Assembly (NCBI RefSeq): GCF_031729055.1
Contig: NZ_JAVMIP010000001.1
Location: 310,001-374,000, forward strand
Direction: 5' to 3'
Source of the DNA: Pseudocalidococcus azoricus BACA0444
GTDB lineage: Bacteria; Cyanobacteriota; Cyanobacteriia; Thermosynechococcales; Thermosynechococcaceae
Length of the DNA stretch: 64,000 nt
Shown in pieces: positions 46,488 through 56,400 of this stretch; position 1 is the first letter of the stretch; each line of letters begins with the position of its first letter. The translations under genes were made by a program, and so were the position numbers. The notes under the pieces were generated by a model. The model had not been told where the DNA came from. It saw nothing but the letters and a program-made list of their open reading frames with translations, and ran no database searches.

Positions 46488-48632
46488 TTAAGAAATGATC
46501 GCCCCTAAGGTTTTTAACGTTAACTTTTCGGCTTCTGAGAGTCCGCTGGCATTAATCAGATTCATCCCCTCATAAATTCGATCTGGTCGTAAGATTTTAA
46601 GACGGGTTCCGGTGTCGGCATCCCAGAGGCGAATCGTTTCATCAAAGCTGCTACTGATCAACACATTAGGGCAGTTGTAATCTGTTCGGGGCCTAGGATT
46701 AAAGGCAACAGCAGTTACTTTGGCCTGGTGCTCGCTGAGGCTGTGTAAGCATTGGCCAGTTGTCATATCCCAAATCCGCACCGTGTTATCGCCCGCACCA
46801 CTCGCCAATAGCCGCCCATCAGAGTTAAACGCGACCCACGCCACGGCTGCTGTATGACCCACAAGGGTATGGAGAACTGTATTGGTTTCATAATTCCAAA
46901 CACTCACCGTACAATCGTCACCGCCACTGGCAATCAGGGGTTGCTCCGGGTGAAAAGCAATTGTCCAAGGTTTACTGGCCTGGCCACTCAGGGTTTGATG
47001 AGGTTGATCGGATGTTAAATTCCAGAGATAAAGCTGCCCGGTGTGGTGTCCTGTGGCCATCAGGGGTTGGTGGGGGTGCATGACAACAACATGGGGATGG
47101 CCCAAGGATTCGGGGATAGCCAGGGTGCGAACCAGTTCTGCGGTGCGATAGTTCCAAAGTTGAATCACCTTGGCAGTGCTGGAGATAGCAATGAGAGGAA
47201 AATTGGGATGATCGCCCCCACTGACATAGAGTGCCACCAGGCCAGTATTACAAGTATGCCGACAAGTCCCCGTTTCTAAGTCCCAGAACTTGAGGATGCC
47301 TTCATCGTCAATACTAGCCAGAACCGAGCCATCGCCACAGAGGGTTAAGCAAATGACGGGGCCGGCGTGGGCGGATAGGAGTCGTTGACAGTGGCCGGTA
47401 GTTAAATCCCAAAGACGAATTTGTCGATCATTACCACCTGTGACTAGACGGGTACCACCTGGATGAATTGCCAACGTGCGACAGGTGACACTCAACCCAT
47501 GTAATGTCCGCTCACACAGACGCGCCGCCACTGACCAAAACTTAATTTCATTGTTACTGACGCTGTAAAGAGACTGACCATCTTGGCTAAAGACGACCGA
47601 CCAAATTAAATCTCGATGTCCAGCTAACGTCGCAACTGGCTGGCCTGTACTCACTTGCCATAATGGAATCACGCTATCTTGTCCGGCCGTGGCCACGAGG
47701 CTGCCATCAGGACTGAAGGATAATCCCAACAGTTGGCCGCGATGGAGACTCAGGGTGTGAAGACAGGGAAGTGAGGGAATGCCAACCGGATCGGAATTTG
47801 GGGAATGAGAAATTGCCTCCAGGCCCTGGGTATCCCACAACCGCGTCACGCCATCAAATCCGGCCGTTGCTAAGACAGTTCCATCAGGAGAAAATTCTAC
47901 TTTCCAAACATTATCGCTGTGGGCTGTTAGGTGTGCGAGGGCAGTTTGGGTGGGGAGATGCCACAGTTTAATACAGCGGTCATAGCCACTACTCACTAAC
48001 ACCGGGGCCTGGGGATGGATGGCTAAACTGGCAACGGTTGCGGCATGGGCCTTGAACTCCTCTCCCCATTCATGGCGGTTAACATCCCAAGCGAGAATCC
48101 GGCCATCTTCCAGGCCCAGATAAAAACACGCCCCATCCACGCTATAACAACCACTCCAAACCGGGGCCGGAGTTGAGATGACTTCCAGACACACCCCGGA
48201 CGGAATTTGCCAAAACTTAAGGGTGCGATCAAAACTGGCCGTGGCTAAGACCTGGCTATTGGGACTAAAGGCAATCCCTAAGGCTAGGCCCTGATGTGCA
48301 GCTAGTGTGAGTTGTCGGGTTCCGGTCGCCACATCCCACATATGGGCCAGTCCATCGGGGCCGGTCATGACTAAGTAGCGATTATCAGGACTGAGGGCCG
48401 ACACATAAGGGCTATTAAAGGATTCGGCAAATAAAACATGGGAGAAGGTGCAGCCGTGAAAGTTAACCCGGTGTAGAAGCGCATTTTGAAGATCGGCCTG
48501 GGCAATGGTTAATCCGGAAAAATCCGCCCCCGTTAAATCCAGGTCTAAGGTTTGCATCAGGTTGAGGAGATTGCCCGCGCCATAATTTGCCCCCGCTGTC
48601 GCCCCCCGCATTTGCTGGAGAATATGCTGCAT
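46488..48632 (-). CDS. WD40 repeat protein with pentapeptide-repeat start (C-terminal part of a split gene)
   Basis: The 714-residue product starts with a helical segment, then pentapeptide-type repeats (LDLTGADFSGLTIAQADLQNALLHRVNF, in part), followed by 14 WD40 repeats recognisable by their xWDxxTG ends, for example HMWDVATG, RLWDLTTG, KFWDLETG, RIWDMTTG and RLWDADTG, enough for two seven-bladed propellers. The ATG is immediately preceded by the TAA of the upstream NB-ARC gene, in the same frame. In other cyanobacteria the NB-ARC and WD40 parts occur as one protein. The propellers would be the sensor or scaffold part of a STAND-type signalling protein. Confidence 0.88.
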   Translation of the reverse strand: MQHILQQMRGATAGANYGAGNLLNLMQTLDLDLTGADFSGLTIAQADLQNALLHRVNFHGCTFSHVLFAESFNSPYVSALSPDNRYLVMTGPDGLAHMWDVATGTRQLTLAAHQGLALGIAFSPNSQVLATASFDRTLKFWQIPSGVCLEVISTPAPVWSGCYSVDGACFYLGLEDGRILAWDVNRHEWGEEFKAHAATVASLAIHPQAPVLVSSGYDRCIKLWHLPTQTALAHLTAHSDNVWKVEFSPDGTVLATAGFDGVTRLWDTQGLEAISHSPNSDPVGIPSLPCLHTLSLHRGQLLGLSFSPDGSLVATAGQDSVIPLWQVSTGQPVATLAGHRDLIWSVVFSQDGQSLYSVSNNEIKFWSVAARLCERTLHGLSVTCRTLAIHPGGTRLVTGGNDRQIRLWDLTTGHCQRLLSAHAGPVICLTLCGDGSVLASIDDEGILKFWDLETGTCRHTCNTGLVALYVSGGDHPNFPLIAISSTAKVIQLWNYRTAELVRTLAIPESLGHPHVVVMHPHQPLMATGHHTGQLYLWNLTSDQPHQTLSGQASKPWTIAFHPEQPLIASGGDDCTVSVWNYETNTVLHTLVGHTAAVAWVAFNSDGRLLASGAGDNTVRIWDMTTGQCLHSLSEHQAKVTAVAFNPRPRTDYNCPNVLISSSFDETIRLWDADTGTRLKILRPDRIYEGMNLINASGLSEAEKLTLKTLGAIIS

Positions 48633-50147
48633 TTACTGGTTGAGAGAAGCAGGAGTCGGAAACTGGGCCTGGAGATTGGCGGCAATGGGTTGGAGGATCA
48701 GGCGGGCCTGGGTGGTGCGAATATAGTCTTTGCGGCTGGCCTGGAGGAGGGCATGGGTCAAAAACAGATTGAGTTCGCCAGTCAGCAATTCCGCCGTGAC
48801 CTGTTCCACTAAAACATCGGTGACATATTCCATGACCACAGGCTGTTGGGTATAACCTTGGGTTTGCTTTTCAATCAGGCAGCGAGTGGTGAGGGCTTCC
48901 AGGGTTTCGAGGAGTTTGCGCTTAGGCAGGGGTGTCAGACCCATCTCCAGTAAGGCTTCCAGGCCCAGGCCCTCCCGACCAATGGCCAGTTCATACATCA
49001 CCGTTTGTTCCAGGGGAGAAAGCCGTTGAAATTGTTGATCCAACAGTCGCCGCACCCCATTAAAAAAGAGAGCCTCCGTGGCCAAAAATGCGGCAATTTC
49101 GCCATTGAACAGGTCTTGAATTGAAGTCGCAATAATTTTGAGCATCAGGGGGCAATAACTATAGCGATGGCCAAGTTCCTGTTGCTCTGGGATTGTTCCT
49201 TTGAGGTTTTTGGCGGCAAACAAGGCCTGGGCCACGTCCCATGATCCCTCCAGTTGCCAAAGACGCACGGCAGCTTCTGTCCCTGCTAAAACGGAAATTT
49301 CTGTTGGCCGCTCCCGACTTGTGACCACTAGACAACTGGGATGGGGCGTTTCACCGACTAACCGCAACAGTTCGCCGTAGTCTTCATAACCGGGACGAAA
49401 TTGGCCGGCCGCCTGGGCATCTAAAAGGGTTTCTAAATTATCTAAAACCAAAAGACAGCGGGATTGACGGAGTAACTCTAAAAACTGACTGAGGCTGGCC
49501 TGGGTGGTTTGTTGACGCGACAGCAGCGGAATCAGATCGGCTAACAACGTGGTCAGGTGCGGGGCATTGCGGACGGTTCGCCAAATAATAATCTCAAAAT
49601 CCCCTTGAACCGTTTGGGCCAGCTTAATCGAGAGGGAGGTTTTGCCCATACCCCCCAGGCCAAGGATACCCACCAACCGACAACGATCTTGGACAATCCA
49701 GTTCTCTAAGGTCTGGAGTTCGGAAGTTCGCCCATAAAAAAACGAAACATCCAGGGCATCTCCCCAATCCAAAGCAGGCGGCGGGGTAGCAGGAGATGAT
49801 TCTATCGCTAATTTTGGGGCTAACTCTGGGGCTGAAGTGGGAGAACTAGGGTTGGTATCGGGATGGGCATCAGGGGCCTGGTGATTGCGCCAATGTCGTT
49901 CTAAGCAAAACCGGAAATTCTTCTTTGTTACCCGTTCCTCTAAAGCATAGGAAAGAGTCTGCCAGAGTTTTGGAGCAACAGTGCGGTTAATGTAACTGAG
50001 GGAATACCCGGTTTGATCGGCAATTTCTTCGTAGGTTTGTTCCTGCCAACAGCCTGCTAAGACGGCCCGCTCCACCTGCCCTAATCGCCGTCCCGTTTTG
50101 GTAAAGATAGTCTCATCCGCAACGGCCAACCCCTGCCCAAAATCCAT
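48633..50147 (-). CDS. NB-ARC ATPase with N-terminal vWA-MoxR-type helix-turn-helix (N-terminal part of a split gene)
   Basis: The 504-residue protein starts with an HTH-like region (LGQVERAVLAGCWQEQTYEEIADQTGYSLSYINRTV), the domain found at the N-terminus of vMAP and related STAND proteins. After a low-complexity linker comes an NB-ARC/STAND ATPase, with the P-loop GLGGMGKTS at 163-171 and Walker B LLVLDNLETLL. It ends QPIAANLQAQFPTPASLNQ with a TAA directly followed by the ATG of the WD40 gene in the same frame. Relatives usually run straight on into WD40 repeats. The cognate signal may be a pathogen or envelope signal, but this is inferred from other STAND proteins. Confidence 0.87.
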   Translation of the reverse strand: MDFGQGLAVADETIFTKTGRRLGQVERAVLAGCWQEQTYEEIADQTGYSLSYINRTVAPKLWQTLSYALEERVTKKNFRFCLERHWRNHQAPDAHPDTNPSSPTSAPELAPKLAIESSPATPPPALDWGDALDVSFFYGRTSELQTLENWIVQDRCRLVGILGLGGMGKTSLSIKLAQTVQGDFEIIIWRTVRNAPHLTTLLADLIPLLSRQQTTQASLSQFLELLRQSRCLLVLDNLETLLDAQAAGQFRPGYEDYGELLRLVGETPHPSCLVVTSRERPTEISVLAGTEAAVRLWQLEGSWDVAQALFAAKNLKGTIPEQQELGHRYSYCPLMLKIIATSIQDLFNGEIAAFLATEALFFNGVRRLLDQQFQRLSPLEQTVMYELAIGREGLGLEALLEMGLTPLPKRKLLETLEALTTRCLIEKQTQGYTQQPVVMEYVTDVLVEQVTAELLTGELNLFLTHALLQASRKDYIRTTQARLILQPIAANLQAQFPTPASLNQ

Positions 50148-50328
50148 AGTCTCTGTGGTGCAGCCTTAAAAACGATCTGAAAAAGGCGAACTTGACCCGA
50201 ATTTCACCAGAAGTATAGCAGAGATAATTCCGAAATTCGCTGTATAGACTGCCTAGCGGGGCCTGGAGATGATGGAGCTATCAATAGTTAAGTCGTCAAA
50301 CAATCTCAGGATTTAGGAGCAGGTGGTC

Positions 50329-53300
50329 ATGGCAGGCCTATTTAACAACGCGCTCATTGGGCAAGAAAATGATGGAGTTCAAGACTTACTCCTCCGGCGC
50401 ACCAATCTCACCCGCACCACCTCCCCGGCCCAAGAAAAGCTGGATCAACTCAATGCCAAGATGAACGCCCTGGCCAACGGCACACCAACCACTCGTCCAG
50501 CACCCCCCACCCTCACCCAATTCTCTACCGTTGCTCCAAACACTGGCATCACCGGATTACCCCCAGGCCCGAATAATCCCCTTTCCCAGCCTGTCAATAC
50601 ATTCATCAATGAGAACCAAGGCACATTCACAACCCAGAATCAAACGCCTTTTTTTGTGGGCCTGTGGGGAGATGCCTCAAAAGTTAACTATTTCAATGAT
50701 TATGTCAGGGTGGGCCGGGGAGATATTTACGCAATTATTACGGATGATGGCGTGAGCCGGCCGGGGATTCCCTACGATCCGCGTCCCAGTGGTGAGTACG
50801 ACCCAGATCCGAGTACCCCAGGGATTGAACTCGATAACTATCCCCAAAGCTATTGGACATTTCCGGTGGAGTTAAAGGCGGTTTACAACTTCACGGCCGA
50901 TGGCAAGTTCTATCTTTACGAGGGCTATCAGTACGCCAATCGCAACGAGGGCTATATTCTACGTTTCGATGAATATACCGGAACCTATACAGTTAACGAT
51001 CAAGGCATTATCACGGTCAAGTTCACGGCTGCGTCTCAGGTTTATTATTCCGACTGGCAAGACCGCTATGAAACGGGTACGATTTTTGACATTCCCGACC
51101 GCCACTATCTGATCCGCCCCGATGATCAATCCAATGGGATGCACATTACGGAAATGGTGCGGCTCCCGGATGGTTCGTTTCAACCCATTGAGAACAATCC
51201 CAACGGCTGGGTCTATGCTCCGGCTTCGGGGGTGAAAGGAGATCTGAATGGGGATGGGGTGGTCAATCCGAATGATGGGGCGGTGATTGCCGGAACGCTG
51301 CGGGCAGACCTCCTGGTGGGGACGATTAACAGTGACACGATTATTGGCCGGGAAGGCAACGATCTGATTATTGGGAATGAAGGCTTAGATGTCTTTCAGG
51401 GTGGAGCAGGCAGTGATCGCTTTGCCGTGATGGTTCATGCCAACTCCATGGATACCATCTCAGACTTTAATCCCAATGAAGATATTATTGCCCTGCAAAC
51501 GATGGGGGATGGCCGGGCTGCCAATAGCTTTTTCCTCGCCAATCAGTTTGAAATTGGCCCCCAAGCGACTCGAACCACCACGCGTGTTTTTTATGATCAC
51601 CTGACTGGCAAAATTTTCTACGATGGTGATGGATCTGGATCCCAAGCTGCCCGTCAAATTGCCCTGATTGCTCCGAATCTGATTAACCTTAACTACACCA
51701 ACTTTTACACCTTTGCGATTGAAAATTTCCGAGATCTGCGGGCGATTACCAAACCCAATCCGATAATCAACAACCCCACCCAAGGTAATGATGAAATTTA
51801 TGGCACGGTCTTGGATGATCGGCTGTTTGGTTTAGGCGGTAATGATACCCTGGAAGGCTTATTGGGCAATGATTTCCTCGATGGGGGCCTGGGTGTGGAC
51901 CGGATGCTGGGGGGCCTGGGGAATGATGTTTATGTCGTGGATAATTCCGGCGATGTGGTGATTGAGGTGGCCAATGGCGGTATTGACGAAGTGCAGTCGT
52001 TTATTAGCTACACCTTGGGGGCCAATCTGGAAAATCTGACCCTCCTCGGCACAGGCAATATCAATGGCATTGGGAATACGGGGAATAACTCCATCATCGG
52101 GAATGCGGGCAACAATATTTTGAATGGCAGTGTGGGGTCTGACTGGGCGGCCGGGGCTGCGGGGAATGATACCTACATTGTGGATAATGCTGGCGATAAG
52201 GTAGTTGAATCGGCCAATGAGGGGATTGATATAATCCAGGCCAGTGTTAGCTATATCCTCACCCCCCATGTGGAAAACCTCACCCTCACCGGGACAGCCG
52301 CGATTAACGGGACTGGGAATGATCTCAACAATACGATCCTGGGTAATGGGGCGAATAATACTTTGACCGGGGAAGCAGGGGATGATCTTCTTAATGGTGG
52401 GGCCGGGGCAGATCGACTGGTTGGGGGCCTGGGCAATGACACCTATGTTGTGGATAATGCTGGCGATGTGGTGGTGGAAGCGGCTAGTCAAGGGGTTGAT
52501 ACGGTACAAACGGGCCTGGCCCATAGCTTGGGAGCCAATCTCGAAAACCTAATTCTCACCGGAACGGCGGCGATCAATGGCACGGGTAATTCGCTGAACA
52601 ACACAATTACAGGTAATTCTGCTAGCAATATTTTGAATGGGGGCCTGGGGGCGGATCGTCTCATTGGGGGACTGGGGAATGATACCTACATTGTGGATAA
52701 TGCCGGAGATGTTGTTTCTGAAATCTCAACCATCACGACTGAAATCGATACGGTACAATCTGCGATTACCTACAGTTTGGGAGCCAATCTTGAAAATCTA
52801 ATTCTCACCGGAACGGCGGCGATCAATGGCACAGGTAATTCACTCAACAACACGATTACAGGTAATTCTGGGAATAATGCGTTGAATGGCGGCCTGGGTG
52901 CAGATCGGTTGATTGGGGGACTGGGAAATGATACCTACATTGTGGATAATGCCGGAGATGTTGTTTCTGAAATCTCAACCATCACGACTGAAATCGATAC
53001 GGTACAATCTGTCATTACCTACAGTTTAGGAGCCAATCTCGAAAATCTGATTCTCATGGGAACGACGGCGATCAATGGAACAGGTAATTCGCTGAACAAC
53101 ACGATTACAGGCAATTCTGGGAATAATGTTTTGAATGGGGGCCTGGGGGCAGATCGTCTCATTGGGGGCCTGGGGAATGATACCTACATTGTGGATAATG
53201 CCGGAGATGTGGTTTCTGAAACCTCAACTAATGCAACCGAAATTGATACCGTTCAATCTGCCATTACCTACAGTTTAGGAGCCAATCTCGAAAACCTGAT

Positions 53301-53793
53301 TCTCACTGGAACGGCGGCGATCAATGGAACAGGTAATTCACTCAACAACACGATTACAGGCAATTCTGGGAATAATACGTTGAATGGGGGACTGGGGGCG
53401 GATCGGTTGATTGGTGGAGATGGTAGTGATCTTTTAGTAGGGGGGGCCGGTAACGACTCTTTGACCGGTGGCAATGGCAATGATTTCTTCCGGTTCACAG
53501 CCCGCACTGAAGGCATTGATACAATTACTGACTTTACTAAGGTTTCTGGCAATTCCGATAGGATTGAAGTCTTAGGAAGTGGATTTGGTGGTGGTTTAGT
53601 TGTTGGGACACTCGCTGTATCTCAATTTATCTTGGGTACAGCCGCAACCAGTTCTACCCATCGGTTTATTTACAACCAATCTACGGGTGGATTATTCTTT
53701 GATGCAGATGGCTTCGGCGGGACGGCCCAAACCCAGATTGCCACTCTCAGTACCAAACCAGGCCTGGTTGCCAGTGACATCCTTATTGTCTAA
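50329..53793 (+). CDS. Large RTX (hemolysin-type calcium-binding) protein
   Basis: The 1154-residue product starts at the ATG at 50329 (AGGAG at 50315). Residues about 30-300 are an N-terminal region of unknown fold with a dockerin-like GDLNGDGVVNPND at about 306. From about residue 325 there are repeated GGxGxDxxx nonapeptides (GNDLIIGNEGLD, GLGNDTLEGLLGNDFLDGG), interleaved with NLENLILTGTAAINGTGNSLNNTITGN segments. The last 80 residues resemble a type-I secretion signal region. There is no classical signal peptide. It is predicted to be secreted by a type-I system and folded with calcium outside the cell; adhesin or S-layer-like roles are possible. No HlyB/HlyD genes are adjacent. Confidence 0.87.
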   Translation: MAGLFNNALIGQENDGVQDLLLRRTNLTRTTSPAQEKLDQLNAKMNALANGTPTTRPAPPTLTQFSTVAPNTGITGLPPGPNNPLSQPVNTFINENQGTFTTQNQTPFFVGLWGDASKVNYFNDYVRVGRGDIYAIITDDGVSRPGIPYDPRPSGEYDPDPSTPGIELDNYPQSYWTFPVELKAVYNFTADGKFYLYEGYQYANRNEGYILRFDEYTGTYTVNDQGIITVKFTAASQVYYSDWQDRYETGTIFDIPDRHYLIRPDDQSNGMHITEMVRLPDGSFQPIENNPNGWVYAPASGVKGDLNGDGVVNPNDGAVIAGTLRADLLVGTINSDTIIGREGNDLIIGNEGLDVFQGGAGSDRFAVMVHANSMDTISDFNPNEDIIALQTMGDGRAANSFFLANQFEIGPQATRTTTRVFYDHLTGKIFYDGDGSGSQAARQIALIAPNLINLNYTNFYTFAIENFRDLRAITKPNPIINNPTQGNDEIYGTVLDDRLFGLGGNDTLEGLLGNDFLDGGLGVDRMLGGLGNDVYVVDNSGDVVIEVANGGIDEVQSFISYTLGANLENLTLLGTGNINGIGNTGNNSIIGNAGNNILNGSVGSDWAAGAAGNDTYIVDNAGDKVVESANEGIDIIQASVSYILTPHVENLTLTGTAAINGTGNDLNNTILGNGANNTLTGEAGDDLLNGGAGADRLVGGLGNDTYVVDNAGDVVVEAASQGVDTVQTGLAHSLGANLENLILTGTAAINGTGNSLNNTITGNSASNILNGGLGADRLIGGLGNDTYIVDNAGDVVSEISTITTEIDTVQSAITYSLGANLENLILTGTAAINGTGNSLNNTITGNSGNNALNGGLGADRLIGGLGNDTYIVDNAGDVVSEISTITTEIDTVQSVITYSLGANLENLILMGTTAINGTGNSLNNTITGNSGNNVLNGGLGADRLIGGLGNDTYIVDNAGDVVSETSTNATEIDTVQSAITYSLGANLENLILTGTAAINGTGNSLNNTITGNSGNNTLNGGLGADRLIGGDGSDLLVGGAGNDSLTGGNGNDFFRFTARTEGIDTITDFTKVSGNSDRIEVLGSGFGGGLVVGTLAVSQFILGTAATSSTHRFIYNQSTGGLFFDADGFGGTAQTQIATLSTKPGLVASDILIV
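52393..53420 (+). repeat. Tandem DNA repeats of 249 bases inside the RTX gene
   Basis: The unit is 249 bases (83 codons), encoding GGLGADRLIGGLGNDTYIVDNAGDVVSEIS...TITYSLGANLENLILTGTAAINGTGNSLNNTITGNSGNN, in part. Near-identical copies start at about 52642, 52891, 53140, with a partial one at 53389; a more diverged one begins at about 52393. The DNA is conserved even at third positions, indicating recent expansion. Such arrays change copy number by slippage and are prone to assembly collapse. Confidence 0.8.
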
Positions 53794-53908
53794 GGCTGAG
53801 TCAGGGCAATATCGAATCTATGAAAACGTGTTCCCTTGGGTATTGCCGATAAGATATTAGGAGCTAAATCCTCTCTCAGATCACGTCCAGGCCAGGGAGA
53901 CTTTAACG

Positions 53909-56281
53909 ATGGTAGTTTGGCAACAGTTGGCCGCAGCCACGCCCCCAGGCCCCTTCATCAGCGCCATTAAGTCTCTCCATCCAGAAGCGGGAAAGTCTAC
54001 CGCCCAAGTGTTATGGCAGCGGGGGTGGCGCAATATCGCAGCGATTAAGTCTTTCTTATTTCCTGAGGACTACAAACCAACATCGGCATTTGCCTTTGCG
54101 GAAATGTCCCAAGCAGTAGAACGGATTGCCCAGGCCCGGCGCGACCAGGAGAAGGTGGCAATTTGGGGAGATTTTGATGCCGATGGGGTGACGGCCACGG
54201 CGGTGTTATGGGAGGGGTTAGGGCAGTTTTTCCCACAACATGAGCGATTGATTTATTACATCCCCAATCGGTTGACAGAATCTCACGGGTTATCCATGAT
54301 CGGCCTTGCCCAACTCCAGGCCCAGGGATGTACCTTGATTATTACCTGTGATACTGGCAGCACAAACCTAGAGGAAATTCGCTACGCAGCAGGCCTGGGA
54401 ATGGATGTGATTATCACGGATCATCATACTCTGCCTCCCTATCGGCCCCATGTCACCGCCCTCATCAACCCGAGAGAATTTGCTGATGATCATCCCCTTC
54501 GCTATTTATCCGGTGTGGCCGTTGCCTATAAATTCATTGAAGCCCTCTATGAAGAATTTCCCACAGTTCCCCAGCTACCCTTAGACCGATATTTGGACTT
54601 AGTTGCGATTGGGTTGATTGCCGATCTAGTGGAATTACAGGGGGATTGTCGCTACTTGGCCCAACGGGGAATTGCGCAATTAAAATCCCAAAAACGCCCA
54701 GGCCTGGCAGCACTGCTCAAAAATGCGCGTCAAAAAGGGGATCGACCGACCGATATTAGTTTTGGCCTGGGGCCGCGGATCAATGCCGTTAGTCGGATTT
54801 ATGGGGATGCCAGCCTCTGTGTCGAGTTGTTGACCACCCAGGATCCTCAACGAGCCGCCGAATTAGCCCAGGCCGCTGAGTTAGCCAATGATCGCCGCAA
54901 AGCCCTCCAGAAAACGATCCTTAACCAGGCCGAAAAAGAAATTGCCCGCTTAGATTTATCCACCACCTATGTCATTGTTTTGATGCATCCCCAATGGTCA
55001 GTAGGCCTGGTGGGTGTGGTTGCCGGGCAGTTGGCTAAGAAATATGGGCGGCCAGTGATTTTATTACGGGCAGAGGGACTGGAGTTAGCAGATGGGGATC
55101 TGGGGGAGTTAGACCTAGCCTCAGAGCCAAATGCCTTGCCTTATCCAGGGAACGAGATTGAGCCTCCAGACTTGGCCAGGGGTTCGGCGCGCTCCATTGG
55201 GGGCTTGGATTTGTATGAGCTACTCAATCAACACCTACATCTGCTCCATCGTTTTGGGGGGCATCCCTTTGCGGCTGGTTTGAGTTTACCGATTCAAAAT
55301 GTGCCGCTCTTACGGGAAGGCTTAAACCAGGCCTTGGGGCAACGATGGGGCGGCCAACCACCAATCGAACCTGCCATTGGGATTGATTTAGATGTCCCTG
55401 TTGCTGAGCTTGGGGCCGGTTTATTTCGAGAGTTAAAGTTATTAGAACCCTATGGCCTGGGAAATCCGGGGGTGACGTTGCGATTACAGGGGGTGGAAAT
55501 TCAAAAACCTTGGCGCAATGGTCTGAAGGATATTCAAGGCCAGACCCAGAACTATAGCTTTGTCACCTTTACCATCCTTGACCCCGAATCGGGACATCAG
55601 GCGGCGGGCATTTGGTGGGATCATCAACCCCAGGATATTCCCCCCGGACGTTGCGATCTTGTCGGGGAGTTGAACTTTAACACCAAGGACAATCAATACG
55701 TTTTTCACGTCAGGGATCTCCAACCTGCCCCCTATGCCAATGTCCTCCCTGGCCACTCAACTCGACTAGAAATTTTAGATTATCGCTATCGCCCGATCCC
55801 ACCCTTACCGGAACCGGTCTTAACCCTCGAAACGCCCCCCCAAACTTGGACAGAATGGCGACAATGGCTCACCCAGGCCCAGCGGGCAGCTATCCCCTTA
55901 GCACTCATCTACAGTCATCCCCCCCGGACTACCCCCACCCAGGCCTGGCAACGGTTAATTGGGATCACTAAACATCTCAGCCGCACCGGGGCCCAAATTG
56001 GCTTAGATCGCCTCCAACAAGAACTGGGCCTGAGTGCATTAGCCGTAACCAAGGGCCTGGATACCTTAACCGCCTTGGGAGTCGAAATTTTTGTGTATCC
56101 GCAGCCTGAACAGCCCAATGCTCAACCAGCCATCAGTTGTCGTTACCCTCAAGCCATTGCTGCCAATCCCCAGGCCGTAGAGCAGTTTGCCCTGACAGTC
56201 GCGGAAGAACAGTTTCGCCGCCATTATTTGGCCCAAGTCCCGACCCCAACCCTACGGCAAGTAGCTGGGCAATCCGCTTAA
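53909..56281 (+). CDS. recJ: Single-stranded-DNA-specific exonuclease RecJ
   Basis: RecJ degrades single-stranded DNA 5' to 3' in recombination and mismatch repair. The 790-residue protein has the DHH phosphoesterase motifs: WGDFDADGVTATA with Asp88/90/92, CDTGS at about 148-151, DHH at 171-173, and DHHA1-type HRFGGHPFAAGLSLP near residue 450. After the OB-fold region there is an extra C-terminal segment of about 150 residues (LTQAQRAAIPLALIYSHPPRT onwards), as found in cyanobacterial RecJ. The start is ATG 53909. It is followed by the UPF0182 gene after 119 bases. Confidence 0.9.
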   Translation: MVVWQQLAAATPPGPFISAIKSLHPEAGKSTAQVLWQRGWRNIAAIKSFLFPEDYKPTSAFAFAEMSQAVERIAQARRDQEKVAIWGDFDADGVTATAVLWEGLGQFFPQHERLIYYIPNRLTESHGLSMIGLAQLQAQGCTLIITCDTGSTNLEEIRYAAGLGMDVIITDHHTLPPYRPHVTALINPREFADDHPLRYLSGVAVAYKFIEALYEEFPTVPQLPLDRYLDLVAIGLIADLVELQGDCRYLAQRGIAQLKSQKRPGLAALLKNARQKGDRPTDISFGLGPRINAVSRIYGDASLCVELLTTQDPQRAAELAQAAELANDRRKALQKTILNQAEKEIARLDLSTTYVIVLMHPQWSVGLVGVVAGQLAKKYGRPVILLRAEGLELADGDLGELDLASEPNALPYPGNEIEPPDLARGSARSIGGLDLYELLNQHLHLLHRFGGHPFAAGLSLPIQNVPLLREGLNQALGQRWGGQPPIEPAIGIDLDVPVAELGAGLFRELKLLEPYGLGNPGVTLRLQGVEIQKPWRNGLKDIQGQTQNYSFVTFTILDPESGHQAAGIWWDHQPQDIPPGRCDLVGELNFNTKDNQYVFHVRDLQPAPYANVLPGHSTRLEILDYRYRPIPPLPEPVLTLETPPQTWTEWRQWLTQAQRAAIPLALIYSHPPRTTPTQAWQRLIGITKHLSRTGAQIGLDRLQQELGLSALAVTKGLDTLTALGVEIFVYPQPEQPNAQPAISCRYPQAIAANPQAVEQFALTVAEEQFRRHYLAQVPTPTLRQVAGQSA

Positions 56282-56400
56282 AGTTCTGCAATGTTCAACA
56301 TCCTACCCGTCATAGTCCTTCAGGAATTAGGCAGGATAGAAGCAGCCCCAGTTTAGACGCTTGGCTCGCAGATTATAGGTCGTTCGTAGAGTGGTAGGAA

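Noticed and set aside
52393..53420. CRISPR-like or other tandem non-coding repeats
   Set aside because: The unit is 249 bases, in frame and coding for RTX segments.
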